This document shows, one piece after another, positions 1 through 6,041 of a DNA stretch of 6,041 nucleotides (position 1 is its first letter; every line of letters begins with the position of its first letter). The DNA lies in assembly GCA_000437555.1 (NCBI GenBank), contig FR901024.1, forward strand, positions 50,414 through 56,454, in the 5' to 3' direction. The position numbers and the translations under genes are program-made. The stretch comes from Acidaminococcus sp. CAG:917 (GTDB lineage Bacteria > Bacillota > Clostridia > Christensenellales > CAG-917). The notes beneath the pieces were generated by a model, which made no database searches, was not told the DNA's origin, and saw nothing but the letters and a program-made list of their open reading frames with translations.

Positions 1-629
1 AAGAGCGTCGACAAATCATAGCTTGCTTCCCCGCTTGAGCCGACATAGAGCTTGCCCAAAACAGAAAGGTTGTAAGTTTGAGCCGTGTAGTTTGTCAAAT
101 CGGCAAAATCGTCTTCGGAAACGCCGTCGCCCCAAATGGAAGCGGATTCTCCTATCTCTATGGTGAATGCCGCGGCAAGAGAGAGTTTGAGTCTCAATCC
201 GTCAACCGTTTCCATTCCGACAGAGATAGAAGGCTTGCCGTCAAACGCAGGGTCGCTGAGGGTAAGGAACAATCCGCTCTTTTCGTCGTCGAGGAAGAAT
301 CTCGAAAGGTCGACCGGGTCGTTGCTGAACAGAGCAACGACTGCCTGAAGCATATCCGTATTGAACATTATGTTTATAGAGTCAAGCGTCTTGAGCGTTG
401 CGCCGCTTCTGAGTTTCGCTTTTACAATAACGGTTTTGACAATTGCGTTCAACACCTTAGAAAGAGTGGAGGTTGTATCGTCCGCTGTTTCGTCTGTGGT
501 GGTAGCTTCGCTGTCACCGCCCAAAGAGCCGAGTGCGTCAAAGAGGAAGTCCGCAGAAAGTTTAGCTTTGGGTCCGTCAATGCCGCTGAGATCGAGGAAC
601 AGATAATTGTTCTTGAGGTAAACGCCTAC
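1..629 (-). repeat. Repeat unit 5 (partial, C-terminal end of window)
   Basis: Residues 1805-2013, cut by the window edge. Signature VGVYLKNNYLFLDL (588-629) is followed by strand PKAKLSADFLF, LGSLGG and an acidic Thr-rich linker (465-521). Then come hydrophobic and probably helical sequence (LSKVLNAIVKTVIVKAKL; MLQAVVALFSND) and strands SGLFLTLSDP, PSISVGMETVDGLRLKLS and AAFTIEIGESASIW. The last visible strand pair, LGKLYVGSSGEASYDL (12-59), corresponds to GKLYVSLKGEFDL of unit 0. In unit 0 that pair comes about 80 residues before the next signature, so another signature is predicted roughly 80 codons beyond the window edge. Confidence 0.72.
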
Positions 630-3600
630 CGTCTTATCCGCAATCTTCTGATTGTTGGAATCCATCATCGAAATTTCGATACCGAACTCGCAAGCGTTGA
701 GGAGCGTTTCAAGCGAGAAGTTGTCGACGAATTGAAGCAAATCGTCTTCGCCCTCGATTACGGAATAAATGCCGAGTTTTTCAAGATTGATATTTCCTTT
801 TAATGTCAATATCAAGGTAGTGTTGACAGCGTCGTCGGCATAGAATCTGAGAGCAATGGTCTCGAGCAAGTCTCCCAATGTTACGTCGCTGCCGAAATTG
901 ACGCCGTTTGTTATCGAAGTTATAAAGTCAAGACCCAATGCCGCGTCGAGCATTTCCTGGAATTCTCTTGCTACTCTCTGGTATGTTCCAAATTCGTCCT
1001 GAACAAAGTGAATTCCGTCGGCGAGCATCGAATATCTGTCCTCGGGAGCGACATAGTTCGGGTCTGCCGTGTTACCGGCATTGCTGACCAAAATCTGCGT
1101 TTCGGTCATCGGAACGAACGTGGCGTCAAGAGCATAGTTGAAGTAGAAGTCGAACGAGAACGTAAGCAAAGGATTGTCGTCGAAGTTGTTGAGCGTAGGA
1201 TTGCCGTCCTCGTCAACGTCCGCCTGAAGTCTTGCGATAGCGTCCTGAAGTTTAGAAGACGTCTTCTGAAGTTTTTCGTAAACTTCGAGAGAAGAAATCA
1301 AAATATAGGTGCCGTCTACGTTTAAATAGTCGGTAACCTGAGCCGTCTTATCCGAAACAGGCGTATAGTTGTCGGGCGTCGTCATTTCATAGACGTTAAC
1401 CTCTCCGTCCGTGACGAGTTCGACATAGCTGTCGCGATAATAAACGTAGTAACCGGAAAGGTCTGCCTTTTCTTCGGGACGGTCGATGAGGTTATAACGG
1501 TCGGTAATAAGTCCCGTGGCAAGATAAGGACGGACTATGGAAATACTCGCATCAAAGAGCTCGGAATTGATGCCCACCAAAACCGAAGGCGTGAGCAAAT
1601 CGAGAGTTACTTCGACTTCAAGTCCGAGGTCGACAGGGTTTCCTTCGTCGTCCACCATCGAATTTATAATAGTATTGATATCCGTTTGCTCTTCTTCCGG
1701 CTTGCCGTTGTTAATGAAGTAGTTTATCAAGGCAAGAACGAGATTTTGAGCAAGCGTCAAAGATACTTCTTTACTTGCAATCTGAATGACAAGTTCGAGC
1801 GCCTGTTTGGCGTCGATTGTGCCGCCCTCCCCGTTTTCGGGGTCCGCACTCGATACCGCTTCTCCGCCTGACGGAGAAGTGACTGAGGTTGTCAAATCAG
1901 AGATGATACCGTTGATTGCGTCGTTGACGATAAGTCCGATATCGATATTTTCCAAGATGAAGTTATCCTCGCTGAGTGCTCCGAGTTCGACGTAGAGCGT
2001 GCTGCCGAGGAGGTAGAGACCGAACATAACCTTGCCGTCGGTATTGTCTCTCAATACGACGTAAAGTTCGGTGGAATCCGCATTGGCTATATTGATGTTG
2101 GCTTCTATTTCGACAGTCAAATCAAGCCATATATCTTCTTCTATATCGATACCGAAATCGAGAACAAGGTCCGAGATAAACGCCTTGAGATAATTGTCTA
2201 TTTTAATGACACCGTCTTTCTCGTCTTGAGAATTTTTGAGCTGTCCTTGAATTGCAATCTCAAATGCGAGTGAGAATTGTGACAAATCCTGCAAGGAGAT
2301 GTAATCGGTGTTGTCTATGTTTGCTCCAATTGACTTTCTGTTAAACGAAATAGTCGGAGTGGAAGCGAAAAGTTCGAGTTGCAACGGGTCTATGCCCGCC
2401 GAAATATTGAGGTCGTGCGAGTTGAAGCCGTAGGAAATATAGGACCTGTCAGGGTTCAATTCCGCCATAGGCTTGAGCGTTTTGGTGCCGTCCTCGTTTT
2501 CTTCATACATTCCGGGGATAAACTGCGCCAAAAGCACTGCAAGGAATTTGGACGAGAGGTTGACCAAGAAGGTTTCTTCGCTCATCGTGATTGCGGAAAG
2601 TCCCGTGCTGAGCAAGACGGCAACGAGATCCATCGTTGCGTTTTCGCTCTCACCGCCCTCTTCCTCTTCATCGCCCGTATCGGGAGTCTCATCGGGATTG
2701 ACAATGCTCATAAACATCGTCTTTTCCGCACCGCCGAACGTTGCGGTTATTATAACGTTGCCTGCGCCTACCGCCTCAACAACGACCTGTCCGTAATTGT
2801 TTACGGAAACGGTTGCGATTGCTTCATCGGAAGACGTAGCGGAAACGGTTCCCTGCGGATTATCAAACGCAGTCCAGGTATATTGCTCGCCTGTTTCGAG
2901 CAAGGTGTAAACCTTATCGACGACGTTGACTTTTATGGTCTTTTCGATAAGTTCGCCGTCGTTATTCGTATAGCTGATATCCACGACGCATTCGCCCAAA
3001 GCGTTGCCCGTGAATTTGACCGCTCCGTTTTCGGCGACAGCCGAAACGATAGCGTCGTTCTGACTCTTTACGATGAGGTCGGCAAAGTTGCCGTCCGAGC
3101 CGACTTTGGCGTCGGAAGCGACTTGGCTCGTCACGTCGACGGTATTGCCGTTTGTAACGCCGAGTTCTGCGTCATAAGTGGTGCCGAGCAAGCCGAGGAG
3201 CGAACCGATATCGAAGCCGTCCACCATAATGTGCACGTTTTGAATGAGCGCCGTTTCAATGTCGAGATAGAGCGTGCTGTAAGGAACGCCGAGGTCGTTT
3301 TCGCCCTTATATACGAGATAGAGAGCCATAATCTTCTGACTCGTCGGGTTGGAGAGATTTCCGTCCCAAATTTCAATGGAAAGGTCGGAGTGCGTAAGTA
3401 TGTAATTGAAATCGAGAACGCTGTCGAGGTTGAACGTCTTGTCGTTCATGTTTATTCCGCTGAGGTCGAATCTCAAGAGCGCGGAAATCTTGAAGCCCAA
3501 GGTTTCGGTTACCTGCGAAGGAATTTCGAAAGCGACGAGGAGCTGATAGAGCAAGCTGCCGAGTGCCGCCGAATCCGTCGTATAGAGACTTTCAATCCAA

Positions 3601-6041
3601 TCGCCCAGCTGCCATTTTTCCTCTTCGTTGGTAGCGTCGCTCTGATATGCGGAAATATCTATGCCGCCTTCGAGTTCGAGGAAGATACCTTCGAGGTTGA
3701 CGGAGCCGTCCTCGTTAAAGAGTTCGAGCTTGTTGTAGCCCTCGTCGAAATCGGTGACGGAGATGTCACGCTGACTGAATGTGATATCGGGAGCGTTGAC
3801 GTTGAGTTCAACCATAATCATACGCTCGTTTTTATCGTTGTTGATTGCAACGTAACCTGTCAATCCCGACGGTTTTGTCGAGCCGTCTTCGTATTCGGTT
3901 TCATTGTATCTGATTTCTAAAGCTGCCTCTATCTCCGAGAAACCGAGTCCCAATTTGTTGAGAACGAGTTGCGTGAGACCGTCAGCGACTTCGAGAATAA
4001 ATCTCGTATCGGAAAGAGCCATCGAAAGCAAGAGCGCTACGTCGTATTTTTTCACGACACCGTTGTCGACGTATTCGGTATCGAAATCGATGAGTTCGGA
4101 AGCGGATACGGCTTCATCCGTAGTCGCACTTTCCTCCCCGCCGAGCGAGGCAAAGAGATTGCTGGCGAGCAATACTTCCATTATCGCCTCAAACATATTG
4201 AATTCCAAAGCGATTTTCTCGAGTCCCAGCCACTCCGCATCTATGTAAAGTATACCGCCGTAATAGTAAATACCTAAAATCGTGCTCGGATACGCGCCGT
4301 TTATGCTCCTTGTAAGCTGCAACATAAACTGAGTGTTATTGTTGCTATACATGGAGCCGGTGGCAACCATCTGATTGAAAGTTTCCTCGTCTTTGAGATA
4401 TTGCATAAGAGGAGTAAAGTCGACGCTTAACTCTAAATCGAACGCATATTCCGCCGAAATATTCTCTTCTACGACAAGCGATTGAATTGCGCTGTCCATA
4501 ACAAGTCCGAGTTTTTCCAAAAGTGCGGCAACGCCCTCTTGCAAATCAACCTGTCCTGCAATTATATCGACGTTGAGTGCGCCGCCGAGTGCAACGGAAA
4601 GGAAAGGCGTTTCCATAAAATCGACGTAACCGCTCTCTTTGTAAATTGCTTCCGGAGAGGTTGAAACCTTAAATCCGACTATCCTGCCGTCGTTGTAAAT
4701 GGGCTCGTATCTCGTTCCCGTATAGGAATCGAGATCCTCAATCTTTTCGTAATCGGGGGTAAGGAATTGTTCCGTCGCCGCCTTAATCGTGAAATCGGAA
4801 AGACCGAAGTTCATATCGAAACGGTTTCCGCTTGCAAGGAAAATATCGATTTGAAGCTCGTTAAGGTTGAGGCCGTCGGCAAGAGCGATTCTGATACCGC
4901 CGCTGATATTGTCCATATCACCGACAACGAGTTTGTCGTCAAGCTCAAGTGCCGCAATAAGGTTTGAAACAAGGCTGCCTGCAAGATAGAGAGACAACGT
5001 TTCGGAGCCGATGTCGACACCGGAAATCATAGCGGCGATAATTGCAACGATATCCACACCGCTCGATTCGCCGTCGGTGGTTTCGTCAGAGCCTACCGCC
5101 TCGTTCGAAACTTCTTCTTTTCCTATAAAGTCGGAAAGGTCGACTTTTACTTTCTGAATATTAAAATAGGATAAATCTATATATAATACTTTATTTATAT
5201 AATAAAGCTCCAGATACTCCGTTCCGTCTGCGTCCACCACGGTGAAGCACAACTCGCTTTCAAGGAAGTTCGCAAAATCGATATTGCCTTCGATGTTGAA
5301 ATAGAGTTTTGCCTGCGTGGTATTGTCGAGGTGCATGAGGACTTGCAACAGCAAGGTGCTTGCCGAAGTGACGTCACGATACTGAATGGTCGTGAAGTCG
5401 CCGTTTGAAGTATAAAGGTCAAACTCACCCTTGAGCGAAACGTAAAGCTTTCCGATAGAGAACTGACCGTTTTCGTCCTTCTCGTAAATGAGATAGCTGT
5501 CTTTATCCGCTTCCACTTTGGCTAAAGCTTCCGACATATCGATGACGTTTTGAAGCTGTGTTATCGTGCCGTATGTAAGTTCCGCGACAGCCTTCACCAT
5601 AAAGCCGTCAAACGGGTCTGCCATATTGATTGTGAAAGTAAGATTGTTTCTTGCGAAATTATCCGATTCCGTCCTGTTGTTCAACACAACTTCGGCGGAC
5701 TTGATGGGCAGCGTCGAATCGGGAGCGAAAATGCTCACGATGCTGTTTAAGGTTTCCTGTCCTATGACAAGGCTGAAACGCTCGAGACTGAGCCAACCGC
5801 CTTCGCCCATGACCACTTCGAGATTCGATAAAATATCGGAAATAATCGCCATATAATCGGTCGAATCGGCAGCCGTTTGAGCTTCGTTTACCAAGGTGTG
5901 TCTGGTGAACACTTCGCCGTTTAAAATCATGTTTTTGACGAGCGAGTAAACTTCCGCTTTCGGCATCACGTTGCCGTCGGGCATATTGACGTCGACGTAT
6001 TCCGAAACAAGGTAAGCCATCTTTTCGGAGAGTGAGGTAAC
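1..6041 (-). CDS. Giant tandem-repeat, Ig-like-domain-containing putative surface/secreted protein (internal fragment, both ends missing)
   Basis: The minus-strand frame whose codons begin at plus positions divisible by three is open across the whole window (2,013 codons from 6041 to 3, no stop found by triplet-by-triplet reading), so start and stop lie outside. The translation is protein-like throughout: amphipathic beta-type strands, hydrophobic helices and acidic Gly/Ser/Thr linkers recur in a fixed order in units of about 310 residues. Two tandem bacterial Ig-like domains sit at residues 967-1114. Only three cysteines were seen (residues 265, 1018, 1784), which fits an exported protein. 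No signal peptide, transmembrane segment, LPXTG-type signal or catalytic motif is visible, but both termini are missing. I do not recognise a named family for the repeat, and the function is unknown. Export to the cell surface is inferred from composition and Ig-like domains only. No neighbouring gene is in view, so there is no operon context. Confidence 0.93.
465..521 (-). other. Thr/Asp-rich linker, unit 5
   Basis: Nineteen residues, GGDSEATTTDETADDTTST, at the same place in the unit as the other linkers, followed by the helix-like LSKVLNAIVKTVIV. Seven Thr and seven acidic residues make it the most Thr-rich of the set. Confidence 0.7.
1215..1289 (-). other. Amphipathic helix, possible short coiled coil, in the unit 4 expansion
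   Basis: Residues 1585-1609, LEVYEKLQKTSSKLQDAIAR then LQADV. Leu/Val/Ile recur every three to four residues among Lys, Gln, Glu and Asp, which is typical of an exposed amphipathic helix. At 25 residues it could form at most three heptads, so a true coiled coil is uncertain. It has no counterpart in units 1 and 2. Confidence 0.45.
1818..1892 (-). other. Ser/Gly/Glu-rich linker, unit 4
   Basis: Twenty-five residues rich in Ser, Thr, Gly, Glu and Pro (TTSVTSPSGGEAVSS, then ADPENGEGGT). It lies between strand FILENIDIGLIV with its short helix and the helix beginning ALELVIQIAS. It is less acidic and contains more proline than the linkers of units 1, 2 and 5. Confidence 0.65.
2643..2699 (-). other. 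Glu-rich linker after the Ig-like pair, unit 3
   Basis: Nineteen residues, beginning NPDETPDTGD and continuing with four consecutive Glu, GG and ESE. It joins the second Ig-like domain to the helix at 2520-2633. It is the equivalent of the short linker in the other units, so the Ig pair lies on its N-terminal side. Confidence 0.7.
2700..2915 (-). other. Bacterial Ig-like (Big_2-type) domain, second of tandem pair
   Basis: Residues 1043-1114. It shows a classic Big_2 pattern: a TVSATSSDEAIATVSV strand pair (compare the family's 'S-S-D-x-x-V-A-x-V'), then NYGQVVVEAVGAGNVIITAT (compare 'G-x-V-x-x-x-x-x-G-x-x-x-I-T-A') and a final strand KTMFMSIV. It is about 72 residues, near the usual size for the family. 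It follows the first Ig-like domain directly and runs into a Glu-rich linker. This is the only part of the protein that I can assign to a known domain type with reasonable confidence. Confidence 0.8.
2919..3143 (-). other. Bacterial Ig-like (Big-type) domain, first of tandem pair
   Basis: Residues 967-1041. Beta-sandwich-like pattern: VDVTSQVASDA, ADLIVKSQNDAIVSAVS, GAVKFTGNALGECVVDIS, IEKTIKVNVVD. The order 'N-D-A-I-V-S-A-V', then a Gly-turn strand, then 'G-x-x-V-V-D-I-S-Y', then a terminal 'I-K-V-x-V' strand follows the layout of Big_2-like domains. It is less typical than the second copy. In this family such domains usually act as spacers or binding modules on exported proteins; no ligand can be read from the sequence. 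Confidence 0.65.
3330..4277 (-). repeat. Repeat unit 2 (316 residues, standard length)
   Basis: Residues 589-904. Signature LGIYYYGGILYIDA (4236-4277) is followed by WLGLEKIALEF, a Gly/Glu/Ser/Ala/Thr linker (4095-4142), and a helical stretch around VALLLSMALSDTRFILEVAD and LTQLVLNKLGLGF. Beta-type strands come next: IEAALEIRYNE, GLTGYVAINN, RMIMVELNVNAPDITFS, LEGIFLELEGGIDIS. A second hydrophobic segment (LGSLLYQLLVAFEIP) and strands LGFKISALLRFDLSG, FNLDSVLDFNYIL and SDLSIEIWDG lead to the next signature. The order matches unit 1. The junction before the linker (FASLGG then acidic/Thr) is very like that of unit 5 (LGSLGG then acidic/Thr). Confidence 0.75.
4095..4142 (-). other. Acidic low-complexity linker, unit 2
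   Basis: Sixteen residues, GGEESATTDEAVSASE, following FASL. Composition and position match the other unit linkers. It is closest in sequence to the unit 5 linker (GG, acidic pair, then ATT). Confidence 0.7.
5058..5123 (-). other. Acidic low-complexity linker, unit 1
   Basis: Twenty-two residues made mainly of Glu, Ser, Asp, Thr and Gly (GKEEVSNEAVGS, then DETTDGESSG). It separates the strand after signature 1 from the hydrophobic helix at 4947-5057. It is probably disordered, and its place in the unit is the same as in units 2, 4 and 5. Confidence 0.7.
5157..5206. other. AT-rich patch within the coding sequence at signature 1
   Basis: Only 4 of 50 bases are G or C, against a roughly balanced composition around it. 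The reading frame passes through intact and codes for the signature of unit 1 (YYINKVLYIDL, then SYFN) with TTA for Leu and ATA for Ile. It is therefore coding DNA, not an intergenic spacer. The other signatures encode similar residues with more G/C in their codons, so amino-acid content explains only part of the bias. Confidence 0.7.
5214..6041 (-). repeat. Repeat unit 0 (partial): helical segment and strands leading to signature 1
   Basis: Residues 1-276 of the fragment. The unit enters the window already in progress. Residues 62-105 (5727-5858) form a hydrophobic, probably helical stretch starting DYMAIISDIL; it matches the post-linker helices of units 1 (VDIVAIIAAMIS) and 3 (MDLVAVLLSTGLS). 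Strand-rich sequence follows, including GKLYVSLKGEFDL at 5415-5453 (residues 197-209). That strand pair has a counterpart at the other end of the window (LGKLYVGSSGEASYDL, 12-59). A further strand, KLYFNIEGNIDF, leads into the signature of unit 1. The linker of this unit, if it has one, lies upstream of the window. Unit borders here are my choice, set at the signature motifs; the natural border may be elsewhere. Confidence 0.7.

Larger units (their letters stand above)
630..2024 (-). repeat. Repeat unit 4 (465 residues), expanded by a Tyr-rich and helical segment
   Basis: Residues 1340-1804. Signature FGLYLLGSTLYVEL (1983-2024) is followed by strand FILENIDIGLIV, a Ser/Gly/Glu/Pro linker (1818-1892) and helix-like sequence (ALELVIQIASKEVSLTLAQN, then LVLALINYFINNG). 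Strands follow (LEVEVTLDLLTPSVLVGI, LFDASISIVRPYL). An extra region of about 150 residues, absent from units 1 and 2, comes next: a Tyr-rich patch (GYYVYYRDSYVEL), strand VNVYEM, and an amphipathic helix at 1215-1289. Normal repeat sequence resumes with LLTFSFDFYFNYALDATF and LILTLKGNINL, the latter matching the KLYFNIEGNIDF strand of unit 0. The expansion is visible as length and composition; its role is unknown. Confidence 0.72.
2025..3329 (-). repeat. Repeat unit 3 (435 residues), expanded by two Ig-like domains
   Basis: Residues 905-1339. The signature at 3258-3329 is a loop-expanded form: ALYLVYKG, about seven extra residues, then STLYLDI. After the strand QNVHIMVDGFDIGSLLGLLG, the place where other units carry only a short linker is filled by two Ig-like domains (2700-3143) and then a Glu-rich linker (2643-2699). 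The expected helix follows: 2520-2633, beginning MDLVAVLLSTGLS. Later strands include DLNISAGIDPLQLELFAS, FSLAFEIAIQGQL, DLVLDFGIDI and LDLTVEIEANINI. Removing the Ig pair and its linker leaves roughly 270-290 residues, close to the standard repeat, so the Ig pair looks inserted into the linker position. Confidence 0.72.
4278..5213 (-). repeat. Repeat unit 1 (312 residues, standard length)
   Basis: Residues 277-588. It opens with signature LELYYINKVLYIDL (5172-5213), then the strand IQKVKVDLSDF. An acidic linker rich in Glu, Ser, Thr, Asp and Gly follows at 5058-5123. Next comes the hydrophobic stretch at 4947-5057 (begins VDIVAIIAAMIS, ends LVSNLIAAL) and then alternating strands such as GIRIALADGL, LQIDIFLASG and FDMNFGLSDF. 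A longer loop with several Tyr and Pro (around residues 418-460) precedes the final strands (AEYAFDLELSVDF) before the next signature. With unit 2 it defines the basic repeat length. The signature is coded in an unusually AT-rich patch, annotated separately. No known domain name was recognised. Confidence 0.75.

Noticed and set aside
78..803. Plus-strand open frame of 241 codons
   Set aside because: Same codon-aligned antisense shadow, lying over unit 5 and the end of unit 4. The translation has no protein-like pattern, and there is no promoter or gap for it.
2379..3920. Plus-strand open frame of 513 codons
   Set aside because: It is exactly codon-aligned antisense to the giant gene. Its translation is rich in Arg, Val, Cys and His with no domain pattern, while the minus strand over the same bases encodes recognisable Ig-like domains and repeat strands. 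It is open because the sense strand seldom uses TTA, CTA or TCA codons there.
5182..5187. TATAAT, a possible promoter -10 box on the plus strand
   Set aside because: It lies in the AT-rich coding patch, has no convincing -35 box about 17 bases upstream, and no plausible plus-strand gene follows.
5195..5428. Minus-strand open frame of 77 codons in another frame
   Set aside because: It overlaps the giant gene out of frame, with a Ser/Thr/Arg-rich translation typical of a shifted frame. No separate ribosome binding site supports it.
1..6041. Stop-codon reassignment as the cause of the long frame
   Set aside because: The frame contains none of TAA, TAG or TGA, so no recoding is needed and the window gives no evidence about the genetic code.
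1..6041. CRISPR array, insertion sequence, tRNA/rRNA or terminator
   Set aside because: No short direct repeats with spacers, inverted terminal repeats, cloverleaf-like sequence or hairpin followed by a T-run was seen on either strand. The repetition present is at protein level only and strongly diverged in nucleotides.

Overview
The whole 6,041-base window lies inside one very large protein-coding gene on the minus strand. Read as reverse complement with codons at plus-strand positions divisible by three, I followed every triplet from 6041 down to 3 and found no stop codon: 2,013 consecutive sense codons, open at both ends. Neither the start nor the stop of the gene is in view. No RNA gene, mobile element, CRISPR array, intergenic gap, credible promoter or terminator was found. 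All other long open frames, including a plus-strand one of 513 codons, are antisense or shifted shadows of this gene. Residue numbers below count from the N-terminal end of the visible fragment (residue 1 = 6039-6041, residue 2013 = 3-5).

The protein is acidic, poor in cysteine (three seen), rich in Leu/Ile/Val/Asp/Glu/Ser/Thr, and lacks an obvious transmembrane segment or anchor in the visible part. It is built from diverged tandem units of about 310 residues. Each unit has (i) a run of alternating polar/hydrophobic beta-type strands ending in a signature close to L-x-[IVL]-Y-[YL]-x-x-x-x-L-[YF]-[IVL]-[DE]-[LAI], (ii) a short strand, (iii) a low-complexity Gly/Ser/Thr/Asp/Glu linker, (iv) a hydrophobic, probably helical stretch, and (v) more strands. 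The signature occurs five times (5172-5213, 4236-4277, 3258-3329, 1983-2024, 588-629). From the N-terminus the window holds a partial unit 0 (5214-6041), units 1 and 2 of near-standard length, unit 3 with two inserted bacterial Ig-like (Big-type) domains (2700-3143), unit 4 with a Tyr-rich and helical expansion, and a partial unit 5 (1-629).

The organism is most likely an uncultured bacterium of the Clostridia/Bacillota type found in animal guts. This is inferred from moderate base composition, Big-type Ig domains, few cysteines, and a giant secreted-looking repeat protein with acidic Thr/Ser/Gly linkers; nothing in the window proves it. The function is unknown. The best structural guess is a long extracellular or cell-surface protein made of repeated strand-plus-helix modules. 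The resemblance of the signature to strand pairs in LolA/LppX-like lipid-binding folds is worth testing but unproven.
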